From an uncultured Terriglobales bacterium (GTDB lineage: Bacteria; Acidobacteriota; Terriglobia; Terriglobales; Acidobacteriaceae): a stretch of 64,000 nt of DNA. The DNA lies in assembly GCA_955652395.1 (NCBI GenBank), contig CATPBJ010000087.1:1-64000 (forward strand). Reading direction: 5' to 3'. Position numbers and translations under genes: made by a program. The notes below the pieces were generated by a model that did no database searches, had not been told where the DNA came from, and worked only from the letters and a program-made list of their open reading frames with translations. Shown piece after piece: positions 16,101 through 25,005 of the stretch; the first letter of the stretch is position 1; the number at the start of each line of letters is the position of its first letter.

Positions 16101-16284
16101 CTAGGTGTGGGAGTGGCCAGAGCGGGGCTTCTCCTGGAAACGAAATAATCTTCGTTCCAACCTGCAGCGTAATCTGAGGTACGACACCTGTGGATGTCAA
16201 GAACATTCCGGGGTCAAACACAAAACGCGTCGTGCGAAAAGCAAAGTTAGCTGGAGAAAAACCGGAGAAAACAGGTAAGAAACC

Positions 16285-16875
16285 ATGAATGATCGAGAGC
16301 AGGCATGGGGTTTACTAACTGAGTTCACGCAGTCGGAGAGTCTGCGCAAGCATGGATTGGCAGTCGAGGCATGCATGCGCGCTTATGCCCGCAAGTTTCA
16401 CGCTGGCTCTGCCCCTGACGAAGAGTTGTGGGGCGTGGTCGGCCTGCTGCATGATTTCGATTACGAGAAGTATCCCAGCCTCAACGACCATCCCTACAAG
16501 GGCAACGAAATATTGAAAGAGCGCGGCTATTCGGATGAAATTCGCCGCGCCATCATGTCGCACGCCGAATATTCCGGCGTCACGCGAGACACGCCCATGG
16601 AAAAAGCTCTCTTTGCCTGCGACGAACTGGCAGGATTCATCACCGCATGCGCGCTGGTGAAGCCGGGAAAGTCTCTGGCGGAAGTGGACGCGAATTCGGT
16701 CCGAAGAAAGATGAAGGACAAAGCCTTCGCCCGCGGCGTGAAACGCGAGGACATAGTCAATGGAGCCGCTGACTTAGGAGTGGATTTGGATGAGCACATC
16801 GCATTCTGTGTCGAAGCGCTGAAGGGAATCGCGGGCAAGCTGGGGCTGGATGGCAGCGCCGAGACGGCAAGTTGA
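16285..16875 (+). CDS. HD-domain protein (putative phosphohydrolase)
   Basis: 196 residues. LRKHGLAVEACMRAYARKF supplies the first His and GLLHDFDYEKYP the HD pair. MSHAEYSG, and ALFACDELAGFI with the later conserved Asp, complete the metal-binding set of HD phosphohydrolases. I know this form as a small stand-alone HDIG-type protein of unknown substrate. It is preceded by AGAAAACAGGTAAGAAACC. It converges on hutH, with a 140-base palindromic element between them. Confidence 0.8.
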   Translation: MNDREQAWGLLTEFTQSESLRKHGLAVEACMRAYARKFHAGSAPDEELWGVVGLLHDFDYEKYPSLNDHPYKGNEILKERGYSDEIRRAIMSHAEYSGVTRDTPMEKALFACDELAGFITACALVKPGKSLAEVDANSVRRKMKDKAFARGVKREDIVNGAADLGVDLDEHIAFCVEALKGIAGKLGLDGSAETAS

Positions 16876-16894
16876 GGTCGCGACCGGCAAGACA

Positions 16895-17034
16895 CGTGTG
16901 GGACGGGTCTTCGACCCGTGCGGGCCGGACTGCGCCCGGCCTGAAGCTTCTGGAAACCCGCAGAATGCCGCTCCAATCAAGATTCCTGCCGAGCTACGCT
17001 CGGCCTGGCCGGGTCTAAGACCCGGCCCCACACG
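16895..17034. repeat. Palindromic element with GTGTGGG...CCCCACAC ends
   Basis: Outer arms CGTGTGGGACGGGTC and GACCCGGCCCCACACG pair across about 140 bases. Nested hairpins inside are ACGGGTCTTCGACCCGT, GGGCCGG/CCCGGCC, CCGAGCTACGCTCGG and GGCCGGGTCTAAGACCCGGCC. It fills the gap between the convergent HD gene and hutH and could also terminate both transcripts. Ends of the same type flank the ORF6N gene at 26622 and 27360. Confidence 0.7.
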
Positions 17035-17048
17035 GACATTTACGCTCC

Positions 17049-18590
17049 TTACCGCAGCGCTTCCGCCACCTTCCCGCTGGCAATCAGGTCCGCAATCCTG
17101 GCGAAATCCTGATACATCACTCGGTCTTTCTCCATGGTCGCCGAGACTGACCGAATTGCCGCATGCGCCGCTTGTCCCCGCTTCGAAGTCTTGAGCGGCG
17201 CCAGAAAGTCCAGTGCCTGGGTTGCGGCCATGGCTTCAATCGCCATCGCGTTGCGTGTATTTTCCACAATGCGCTTAAGCTTCAGGGCCGCTGTCATTCC
17301 CATGGACACGTAGTCTTCCTTGTTGCCGGAAGTCGTAATCGAATCCACCGAGGCGGGATGCGCCAGCACTTTGTTTTCGCTGACCAGCGATGCGGCGCCC
17401 ACTTGCGCCATCATGAATCCTGAATTCAGCCCCGCGCCCGAAGCCAGAAATGGCGGCAGACCTTCACTCAGAGCCGGGTTTACCATGCGCTCCAACCTTC
17501 GTTCCGAGATGCCCGCCAGGGCGCTGAGGGCAATGCCCAAGAAGTCCAGGACAAAGGCCAGGGGCTGGCCGTGAAAATTTCCGCCGGAGATGACATCAGC
17601 CTCGCCATCTTTTGAGTTCTTGAGAAACACGAGAGGGTTGTCCACCGCCGAATTGACCTCAATCTCCATGACCTCGCGGCAATGGACCAAAGTGTCGCGC
17701 ACTGCGCCATGCACTTGTGGCATGCAGCGCAGAGAGTAGGCGTCCTGCACCCGGTCGCAGTCGAGATGCGATTCGCGTAGCCGGCTGCCTTCGAGCATCT
17801 TGCGCAGGTTCGCGGCGGTCCGGAGCTGACCAGGGTGCGGACGAGCCTGGTGAATGCGCTCGTCGAATGCCACATCTGTGCCCCGCAACGCGTCGAGCGA
17901 GAGCGCGCCGATCACGTCCGCGGTATCGGCCAGGATCTCGGCCGCGAGCAGCGCCAGGATTCCGACTCCCAGCATCGCCTGGGTGCCGTTGATCAGGGAG
18001 ACAGCTTCCTTGGCTTCGAGCACCAGCGGTTTGATTTGGGCACGCCGCATTGCATCCGCCGCGGGAATTCGCATGCCTTTCTCATCATCCTTAGAACCGA
18101 GGCACTCCCCTTCGCCAATCAGCGCTAGCGCCAGGTGCGCCAGTGGAGCGAGGTCGCCGCTGGCTCCAACGCTGCCTTGCGAGGGCACCATCGGGGTCAC
18201 GCCGCGATTCAGCATCTCGCAAATTGTGTCAATGACGGCCCCGCGCACACCGGAATGGCCCTTGGACAGTGAATTCACGCGCAGCAACATCATGGCTCGA
18301 GTTTCAGCGGCAGAGAGTGCCTCGCCCAATCCGCCGGCATGGGAGCGCACCAGGTTTACCTGAAGTTCTCGAATCTGGTCGCCGGCGATGCGGACGTCGG
18401 CCAGTTTGCCCACACCCGTGGTGATGGCGTAGGAAACTCGATTTTCCGCGACCAGAGTATCCACCACCGCACGGGCGCGGTCTACAGCCTCGCGAGCGTC
18501 GGGATCGAGCAGGACGGGCCGCCGCTCCACCGCCACTTCCCGGACCGCTTCGAGAGTGAGGTCGTTTCCGTTAATGTGCAAAGCTTTCAA
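17049..18590 (-). CDS. hutH: Histidine ammonia-lyase
   Basis: 513 residues. It deaminates histidine to urocanate, the first step of histidine use. The MIO prosthetic group forms from Ala-Ser-Gly in GSVGASGDLAPLAHLAL. YAITTGVGKLADVRI near the N-terminus, SLINGTQAML, QDAYSLRCMPQVHGA, and the region around NFHGQPLAFVLDFLGIALSA are the standard lyase blocks. ATG 18590 has no competing start. No other hut genes are in the window; the upstream genes on this strand belong to acyl-CoA catabolism, with a 40-base gap to the thioesterase gene. Confidence 0.95.
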   Translation of the reverse strand: MKALHINGNDLTLEAVREVAVERRPVLLDPDAREAVDRARAVVDTLVAENRVSYAITTGVGKLADVRIAGDQIRELQVNLVRSHAGGLGEALSAAETRAMMLLRVNSLSKGHSGVRGAVIDTICEMLNRGVTPMVPSQGSVGASGDLAPLAHLALALIGEGECLGSKDDEKGMRIPAADAMRRAQIKPLVLEAKEAVSLINGTQAMLGVGILALLAAEILADTADVIGALSLDALRGTDVAFDERIHQARPHPGQLRTAANLRKMLEGSRLRESHLDCDRVQDAYSLRCMPQVHGAVRDTLVHCREVMEIEVNSAVDNPLVFLKNSKDGEADVISGGNFHGQPLAFVLDFLGIALSALAGISERRLERMVNPALSEGLPPFLASGAGLNSGFMMAQVGAASLVSENKVLAHPASVDSITTSGNKEDYVSMGMTAALKLKRIVENTRNAMAIEAMAATQALDFLAPLKTSKRGQAAHAAIRSVSATMEKDRVMYQDFARIADLIASGKVAEALR

Positions 18591-18630
18591 TGAATATTTC
18601 CGCTTTCCAGTTTCTGGTTTCTAAATGCGT

Positions 18631-19098
18631 TTACTTCCCTATCGCGCTCTTGAACGCCTTCAGATACTTTTCCGGCAGCGGCGCGGGCTTCATCTTTGAG
18701 TCGAGGATCATGTGCATGGTCTCGCCTTCTGCCAGCACTTCACTATCATTAGCGCGTAGCAACTCGTAGCCAAAATGAATCATGGACTCGCGGACGTTTC
18801 TCAGGTGCGTGCGGACAATGATCTCGTCGTCATAACGCGCGGGCGCCTTGTAGCGGCAGCGCGCATCCACCACCGGGATGAAGCATCCGTGGTCGCGCTC
18901 CAGGTCGCGATAAGAGAACCCGAGCTGCCGCATCAAGTCGACGCGACCGATTTCGAACCAGATGAAGTGATTGGCGTGATAGACCACTCCCATCTGATCG
19001 GTCTCAGCGTAGCGCACTCGCAGCCGGCTCTCCGACACCACGCCGTTGTGGTTGCTTCGTGGGCTCACTTGCTGGGCTTTCCCTCTCTGGGAGCTCAC
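18631..19098 (-). CDS. Acyl-CoA thioesterase, 4-hydroxybenzoyl-CoA thioesterase (YbgC) family
   Basis: 155 residues with a single hot-dog fold. The signature is RVRYAETDQMGVVYHANHFIWFE, given here as RYAETDQMGVVYHANH with the catalytic Asp, followed by FSYRDLERDHGCFIPVVDA. The first 20 residues are an unstructured extension. The ATG overlaps the stop of the enoyl-CoA hydratase gene (ATGA), so it is in the same operon and probably hydrolyses an acyl-CoA of that pathway. Confidence 0.9.
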   Translation of the reverse strand: MSSQRGKAQQVSPRSNHNGVVSESRLRVRYAETDQMGVVYHANHFIWFEIGRVDLMRQLGFSYRDLERDHGCFIPVVDARCRYKAPARYDDEIIVRTHLRNVRESMIHFGYELLRANDSEVLAEGETMHMILDSKMKPAPLPEKYLKAFKSAIGK

Positions 19099-19877
19099 TT
19101 GAGACTCCAGCGCGGTTTGCGTTTTTCGAGAAACGACGTGATGCCCTCGCGAAAGTCGGCGGTGGTGCGGATGCGGGCGTTATCCCCGACCGCCTCGGCG
19201 ATCTGACGGTCAAGCTGTCCCGCGATGAAGCCGTTGATCAGGCGTTTGGTCGCCCGCACCGACGATGGGCTACCCTCCATAAGCTGCAACGCCAGTTCAC
19301 GTGCTCGAGCTATCAGACGCGAGGGCTCGACAACTTCGTTGACCAGGCCAAAAGCATGAGCTTCGGCCGCATCAATCAACCGTCCGGTCAGCAGCAGGTC
19401 GCGGGCGATTTTGTGTCCCACCTGCCAGACCAGCATCGAGGAAACGATGGCGGGCACAAATCCGATCCGCACCTCGGTGTAGCCAAACTTGGCTTCCGGC
19501 ACAGCCAGAGTGAAATCGCACATGGTGGCAAATCCCGTGCCGCCGGCGATGGCAGCACCGTTCACGGCGGCAATGGTAGGCCGGGGAAAATCGTAGATGC
19601 GACGAAAGATGCGCGCCATGCGCGACGCGTCCTGCACATTCTCTGGGTGCGTCTTGCCCAGCAGTGCCTTCAACTCATCGAGGTCAATGCCCGCGCAAAA
19701 AGCTTTACCCGCGCCCGTCAATATGACGACCTGGGCCGGTGATCGCTCGATCTCATCAAAAGCGGTGAGCAGTTCTTCCACCAGCTGATGGCTGATCGCA
19801 TTGCGCTTCTCCGGCCGGTTGAGCGTAATGGTGGCGACGCCGGAATCGTACGCGAGGTGAATTGTCTTATATTCCAT
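19095..19877 (-). CDS. Enoyl-CoA hydratase/isomerase family protein (possible methylglutaconyl-CoA hydratase)
   Basis: 260 residues from ATG 19877, where the crotonase fold begins (MEYKTIHLAYDSGVATITLN). The oxyanion-hole blocks are GAGKAFCAGIDLDEL and VNGAAIAGGTGFATMCDF, with FGYTEVRIGFVPAIV after. An upstream open frame to 20057 is the shadow of the HMG-CoA lyase gene and should not be included. It lies between HMG-CoA lyase and a thioesterase and near a carboxyltransferase subunit. That is the set needed for leucine degradation, so methylglutaconyl-CoA hydratase is the likely activity. Confidence 0.9.
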   Translation of the reverse strand: MEYKTIHLAYDSGVATITLNRPEKRNAISHQLVEELLTAFDEIERSPAQVVILTGAGKAFCAGIDLDELKALLGKTHPENVQDASRMARIFRRIYDFPRPTIAAVNGAAIAGGTGFATMCDFTLAVPEAKFGYTEVRIGFVPAIVSSMLVWQVGHKIARDLLLTGRLIDAAEAHAFGLVNEVVEPSRLIARARELALQLMEGSPSSVRATKRLINGFIAGQLDRQIAEAVGDNARIRTTADFREGITSFLEKRKPRWSLK

Positions 19878-19888
19878 GTTGTCGCCAC

Positions 19889-20767
19889 TCAATCGGCAGC
19901 AGCAGACTCCGTGTATCGCGCGCCCAGCTCCCCTGTAATCCGCAGCAGCACATCCAGCGGCTTCAACGCAGGCAATTCCGCTTCTCGTTTTTGCAGGGCT
20001 TCCAGCACTTTTTCGGTCGCAATATTTCCCACTAAGGCGTCCTGCGCGAAGGGGCATCCGCCCAGTCCGCCTAACGCGGAGTCGAAGCGGCGGCAGCCCG
20101 CATCATACGCGGCCAGAATCTTCTCCGCAGCCTGGTCCGGACGGCTATGCAGATGCACACCAATCTCAAGATAGTCGTACTTCGAAGTCACCGCAGAAAA
20201 TAGTTCTCGAATCTGCGCCGGCCCGGCCAGTCCCACTGTGTCGGCCAGAGAAATAGTGCGCACGCCGAGGGATTCGAGGAGGTCCACAGCATCGATCACC
20301 TCGCCCACATTCCAGGGGTCGCCGTAAGGATTGCCAAACGCCATGGAGATGTAAACCGCGGTATCGAGGCCGGCGGGCTCGCCTTTGTTCTTGATCTTCT
20401 CCAGCTCGTCGATCGCTTCTTCCAGCGTCTGATGCTGGTTGTTACTCAGAAAAGTAGGCGAAACCGAATAGGGGAAACCCAGCGTCCGCACCGCCTCGGT
20501 GGCAATCGCCCGCTGAACCCCCTTTTCGTTCACCACGATCCCGATAATTTCAACATCATCGGGAGGATCAAGCTCCTTCAGCACTTCTTCGGAATCGGCC
20601 ATCTGCGGAACGGCTTTTGGCGAAACAAACGAAACCGCGTCGATGTGCTTGAATCCCACACTGATCAGCGCCTTCAAATAGTCGGTCTTGAGGTAGGACG
20701 GAATCTGCCCTTTCAGCCCCTGCCAGGCATCGCGCGGACACTCGACGAGTTTTACGGAAGCAGTCAT
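19889..20767 (-). CDS. Hydroxymethylglutaryl-CoA lyase
   Basis: About 292 residues from ATG 20767 (MTASVKLVECPRDAWQGLKG). It cleaves HMG-CoA to acetoacetate and acetyl-CoA, the last step of leucine breakdown. The TIM-barrel signatures are CPRD near the N-terminus, AVSFVSPKAVPQMAD, SLADTVGLAGP, VHLHSRPDQA with the metal-binding His pair, and the active-site loop GGLGGCPFA with the catalytic Cys. The usual GPRDGLQNE is changed to CPRDAWQG; Arg-Asp is kept. An earlier start at 20830 is possible but adds an unrelated leader. The hydratase gene follows after 11 bases. Confidence 0.92.
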   Translation of the reverse strand: MTASVKLVECPRDAWQGLKGQIPSYLKTDYLKALISVGFKHIDAVSFVSPKAVPQMADSEEVLKELDPPDDVEIIGIVVNEKGVQRAIATEAVRTLGFPYSVSPTFLSNNQHQTLEEAIDELEKIKNKGEPAGLDTAVYISMAFGNPYGDPWNVGEVIDAVDLLESLGVRTISLADTVGLAGPAQIRELFSAVTSKYDYLEIGVHLHSRPDQAAEKILAAYDAGCRRFDSALGGLGGCPFAQDALVGNIATEKVLEALQKREAELPALKPLDVLLRITGELGARYTESAAAD

Positions 20768-20807
20768 TCTCAACTTGTCGCCGAAAATCAAGGCGGATTG
20801 TTGCAAA

Positions 20808-21059
20808 TCACTTGTGATGGCGAATGTCAATCATGAGCGAAATTACCGCAGCGATGAAGCAACCGAAACCAACAAACACGAAAAGGTACGATCAGGGGCC
20901 CGGGTCAACCCACGCCCCAAGATATCCGTTCTCTTTTGCCTCGCGAATCACGGCTGCCTCATGCAACCGCGTGATCACAATCGACGTGGGTGCCAGGCCG
21001 ACGAGTGCAATCAGAATCCTAGTTCGTCTACTCCGCAATGCTGGCCGCTCCAACCCCAT
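20808..21059 (-). pseudogene. Small membrane protein reading frame with an internal stop
   Basis: From ATG 21059 the frame reads MGLERPALRSRRTRILIALV, then GLAPTSIVITRLHEAAVI and VDPGP, followed by TGA at 20891-20893. After the TGA it goes on in the same frame as SYLFVFVGFGCFIAAVISLM and DIRHHK. Two hydrophobic helices separated by a charged loop suggest a two-helix inner-membrane protein with one nonsense change. The 323-base gap between the carboxyltransferase and HMG-CoA lyase genes holds nothing else. Confidence 0.4.
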
Positions 21060-21090
21060 CGTTGATCGGCGAGAATGAGTGTCAGCGTAA

Positions 21091-22791
21091 TCATGTTTGC
21101 AACACTCCGACTTTAAACTCGGGCACGTCCGGATTGAGCGCGGCGGCTTCGAGCGCTTGCGTGATCGCGTCCCGCGTCTCGACTGGGTCGATGATCTTGT
21201 CGATCCACAACCGGGCTGCGCCGTAACGGGGATCGGTCTGCTCGTCGTAGGTTTTCTTTACTGACTCGAACAGTTCCTTACGCTCTTCCTCGCTTAACTT
21301 CTTTCCGCTGCGTTCGAGTTGCTTGATCTTGATTTCGACCAGCGTTCCGGCCGCAGAGTCGCCGCTCATGACGGCGTAGCGCGCGGTGGGCCAGGAAAAC
21401 ACGAAACGCGGATCGTAGGCTTTGCCGCACATGGCATAGTGTCCGGCGCCGAACGAGCCTCCGACGATCACCGTAATCTTGGGGACGACTGAGTTGGACA
21501 CCGCATTCACCAGCTTGGCTCCCGCCTTGATGATGCCGCTCCACTCCGCATCGCGCCCCACCATGAATCCGTTTACGTCGTGAAAGAAGACCAGCGGAAT
21601 CAGGTTCTGGTTGCAGTCCATGATGAAGCGGGCGGTCTTTTCCGCTGACTCGGTATAGATCACGCCGCCGAATTCGATCCGCCTGCGGCCTTGGTGATCA
21701 GTCTGCTGTGCATGCAGCTTCTGGTTGGCCACAATCCCCACCGCAAAGCCGCCGATGCGGGCGTAGCCGCAGATGATGGTCTTGCCGTATTCAGCTTTGT
21801 ATTCGTCGAAACGGCTGCCGTCCACGATGCGGGCGAGGATTTCCTTCGTGTCATAGGGACGCGCCGGCGAAGAATCGTAGATGCCGTAGATTTCCTCCGC
21901 CGCCAGCGCGGGCGGTTGCGGCTTCCGGCGGTCCCAGGGAGACTGCCGGCGGTATCCCCACTTCTCGATAATGGCGCGGATGCGCGTGAGGCAAGCTTCG
22001 TCGTTGGGCTCGCGAAAATCCACGGTGCCGCTGATGGCCGAATGCATGGCGGCGCCACCCAATTCGTCGGCGGAAATCTTCTGGCCGATGGCGGCCTGCA
22101 CCAGCGCGGGTCCGGCAAGAAAGAGTCCGCTGCCGTCGGTCATGAGCACGTGATCGCACATCACCGGCAGGTAACCGCCACCCGCGACGCACATGCCCAT
22201 GATGGCAGCGATCTGCGAGATTCCCATGGCGGACATCACTGCGTTGTTGCGGAACACACGGCCGAAATCGTCGGTGTCCGGGAAGACGTCTTCTTGCAGC
22301 GGCAGGAAGACTCCTGCGGAATCCACCAGATAAATCGTGGGCACACGGTTTTCAATCGACATGTTCTGGGCGCGAATCACCTTCTTCGCGGTCATGGGAA
22401 AGAACGCTCCCGCCTTGACTGTAGCGTCGTTGGCGATGATCATCACTAGCCGGGTTTGAATGCGGGCGAGTCCCGTGATGACCCCAGCCGCTGCTGCGCC
22501 ACCCCACTCTTCATACATGCCGTGGGCCGCGTAGGCGCCCAATTCGAAAAATGTTCCGGGATCGACCAGCAGATTGATGCGCTCGCGCGCCGTGAGCCGT
22601 CCCTTGTTGTGCTGGCTTTCAATCGCTTTGGGCCCGCCGCCCTCGCGGATTCTCTCCTCTTCGTTGCGCATCTGCGAAACCAGGTCGGCCAGAAAACGCA
22701 TGTTGGCTTCAAATCGTGCCGAAGTGGGATCGATGTGCGACTCGAGAACGGCGGAGTTCGAGGGCGTTCCGAGATCAATGCGTTCGTTCAT
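21091..22791 (-). CDS. Acyl-CoA carboxylase carboxyltransferase (beta) subunit, methylcrotonyl/propionyl type
   Basis: 566 residues from ATG 22791 (MNERIDLGTPSNSAV). It is the carboxyltransferase half of a biotin-dependent acyl-CoA carboxylase. The two crotonase-like halves show GRLTARERINLLVDPGTF, IGMCVAGGGYLP-type oxyanion blocks (here MGMCVAGGGYLPVMCDH), GSGLFLAGPALVQAAIG, and later FHDVNGFMVGRDAEWSGIIK and GGSFGAGHYAMCGKAYDPRF. Placed upstream of HMG-CoA lyase and a hydratase, methylcrotonyl-CoA carboxylase (leucine pathway) is the best guess. The biotin carboxylase/BCCP partner is not in this window. Confidence 0.92.
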   Translation of the reverse strand: MNERIDLGTPSNSAVLESHIDPTSARFEANMRFLADLVSQMRNEEERIREGGGPKAIESQHNKGRLTARERINLLVDPGTFFELGAYAAHGMYEEWGGAAAAGVITGLARIQTRLVMIIANDATVKAGAFFPMTAKKVIRAQNMSIENRVPTIYLVDSAGVFLPLQEDVFPDTDDFGRVFRNNAVMSAMGISQIAAIMGMCVAGGGYLPVMCDHVLMTDGSGLFLAGPALVQAAIGQKISADELGGAAMHSAISGTVDFREPNDEACLTRIRAIIEKWGYRRQSPWDRRKPQPPALAAEEIYGIYDSSPARPYDTKEILARIVDGSRFDEYKAEYGKTIICGYARIGGFAVGIVANQKLHAQQTDHQGRRRIEFGGVIYTESAEKTARFIMDCNQNLIPLVFFHDVNGFMVGRDAEWSGIIKAGAKLVNAVSNSVVPKITVIVGGSFGAGHYAMCGKAYDPRFVFSWPTARYAVMSGDSAAGTLVEIKIKQLERSGKKLSEEERKELFESVKKTYDEQTDPRYGAARLWIDKIIDPVETRDAITQALEAAALNPDVPEFKVGVLQT

Positions 22792-22945
22792 GAGTGGAGA
22801 AGATGGAAACAAGTTACGGTATAACAGCGGAGCAGGACGGCGCAAACGGCGATTTTCGCCCCTGAGGGGCGTAGCCACGAAATTTCAGATTGAAGATTCT
22901 CGATTTCAGATTTGAGAACCACAGCGTAGCATTACGCAACTCTGC

Positions 22946-23677
22946 CTAACTGCTCTTCTCCAACCATCGTTCAAGACGGCATCCGTCTTCTTCCAGCAGG
23001 AAGCTGCCGGTTCCAAAACATTCGCCAAAAATGCGATGCGACTCGGGATCGCGTGCGGCTCGAGGAATCCATTTCTTCCCCACTTGGTATTGGCTGGCGG
23101 TGAACCATTTCTGCGGCAGGATCTCGACTAGCCCGGCGTTCGGGTAGACGACGTAGAGCGCGAAGGCAGGGTCGTCCGGGCCTTTGGCGGGATAGCTGGT
23201 TGGGATAATCAGTTCGTCCACCATCTGCAATTCGGGCGGCACTTCAATCTTGTGCATCCCCGCTGCGAGGCCGAGTGATACTTCAAATTCGGCCAGAGGC
23301 TCCGTAGCTGAGTAAATGCGCTCGGCCGACGGTTTGAACCAGCCTGCAATTTCGGCCAGATCGAAAGCTTTAAGTTGGTCGGGATCGAAACAGGTGATGC
23401 GAATACTGCGGCCTTCCGGGCACCAGATTCCCAGGTGAGCTGGCGAAACGAAAAACGGACGGCAATACGTATTCAGCGCGAGGCGCGGCTTCTCTGGTTC
23501 CTGCTCTAGGCCCATCGAGACCAGATAGCCGAGCGGCCCCTCGCTGCCGTGATGGATCCAGGTGAAACGCTGTCCGGAAACGGAATTGAACGCAGGAAAA
23601 GTCTTCCAGTACCAGGGCGTCGGGCCGACCGTGTGCCGCAGAATATCTTTCAAACGGGGAGTGCTGATCTGGGCCAT
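22946..23677 (-). CDS. Hypothetical protein between mutase small subunit and carboxylase
   Basis: 243 residues from ATG 23677, six bases after the stop of the mutase small-subunit gene, so probably in the same transcript. The composition is that of a folded soluble beta-rich protein, with many aromatic residues (TVGPTPWYWKTFPAFNSVSG, GYLVSMGLEQEP, CRPFFVSPAHLGIWCPEG). There is no signal peptide or membrane segment, and I recognise no known domain. The context suggests a role in acyl-CoA metabolism, but nothing in the sequence confirms it. Confidence 0.75.
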   Translation of the reverse strand: MAQISTPRLKDILRHTVGPTPWYWKTFPAFNSVSGQRFTWIHHGSEGPLGYLVSMGLEQEPEKPRLALNTYCRPFFVSPAHLGIWCPEGRSIRITCFDPDQLKAFDLAEIAGWFKPSAERIYSATEPLAEFEVSLGLAAGMHKIEVPPELQMVDELIIPTSYPAKGPDDPAFALYVVYPNAGLVEILPQKWFTASQYQVGKKWIPRAARDPESHRIFGECFGTGSFLLEEDGCRLERWLEKSS

Positions 23678-23682
23678 CAATC

Positions 23683-24102
<420 letters not shown>

Positions 24103-24120
24103 CGACCTCCATTTAACCAC

Positions 24121-24242
24121 AGCGGGCGCGGAGGCGCACCGTTCCAGGGAATTGCAGATTCTAGATTGCAGACTTTAGATTGCAGATCTCAGTTTTCAAG
24201 CCTCAGATCTCAGTTTTGGCACGGCGTCGGAAAATGCCATCT
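24121..24242. repeat. Short AGATTGCAGA-type direct repeats
   Basis: The gap contains GAATTGCAGATT, TAGATTGCAGACTTTAGATT, GCAGATCTCAGTTTT and a second CAGATCTCAGTTTT. They are imperfect 7-14 base direct repeats. Similar units occur at 14200-14222 and 22885-22915. Confidence 0.5.
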
Positions 24243-24842
24243 TTACATCGTCTTTATATCCAGGCTCCTCCACAGATACCAGCAGGCCACCGACCGATAC
24301 GGTTCCCATGACTTTGCAATCTTCGCCATCACCTCGGGTTTGGGCATCTTGCGCTTCGCGTAGTGTTTCTTGATGGCCATCTGGATGCCGTAGTCCCCGG
24401 TGGGCAGCACATTGGGACGGCGCAGGGTGAACATCAGAAACATGTGTGCCGTCCACACGCCCACACCTTTGACTTGGGTCAGATGCTTGATAACTTCATT
24501 ATCGGTCATCTCGGGCAGACGCGTGAAGTCCAGTTCCCCCCGCGCCGCGCGCCCGGCCATGTCTTTCAAATAGGACGATTTCTGCTTGGATAGTCCCACC
24601 GAACGCAACTGGGCGTCGGTCAGTCTGAGGATGCCTTCTGGCGTTAGGGGTTCTCCGGCCAGTGCGGCGAAACGCTTGAAGATGGTCACAGCAGCTTTGC
24701 CATTTAATTGCTGATAGACAATAGCCTCCGCCAGGCTGTGAAATTCCGGCGGGCCGAACTCCATGCGGCAAGGGCCGACGCTCTCGATAATGGCGGAGAG
24801 TATAGGATCGGATTTCTTCAGGTAATTGATCGCTTTGCGCAT
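24243..24842 (-). CDS. DNA-3-methyladenine glycosylase II (AlkA-type HhH-GPD)
   Basis: 199 residues from ATG 24842 (MRKAINYLKKSDPILSAIIE). It removes alkylated bases in base excision repair. The HhH-GPD fold shows FHSLAEAIVYQQLNGKAAVT, a helix-hairpin-helix VKGVGVWTAHMFLMF and the catalytic Asp in LPTGDYGIQMAI, with SWEPYRSVACWYLWR at the end. This is the short form lacking the AlkA N-terminal domain. It sits 140 bases upstream of the mutase small subunit on the same strand without an obvious functional tie. Confidence 0.9.
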   Translation of the reverse strand: MRKAINYLKKSDPILSAIIESVGPCRMEFGPPEFHSLAEAIVYQQLNGKAAVTIFKRFAALAGEPLTPEGILRLTDAQLRSVGLSKQKSSYLKDMAGRAARGELDFTRLPEMTDNEVIKHLTQVKGVGVWTAHMFLMFTLRRPNVLPTGDYGIQMAIKKHYAKRKMPKPEVMAKIAKSWEPYRSVACWYLWRSLDIKTM

Positions 24843-25005
24843 GCCAATATTTGGACGCCGATCGGGTTTGAAGGATAGCCGGCCAGGGCGAATCTTTGTA
24901 TTCCGTCGGGAAAGCTTTGCGGCCTTCGTGATCAAAAGATCTTAACCGCAAGGCTCGCCAACAATTTCGCAAAGGACGCAAAGTTTTACAGGCCGTTGGC
25001 GAGAA

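Noticed and set aside
19095-20057. Enoyl-CoA hydratase with a 60-residue N-terminal extension
   Set aside because: The extension is the antiphase shadow of the HMG-CoA lyase gene end; the crotonase fold starts at ATG 19877.
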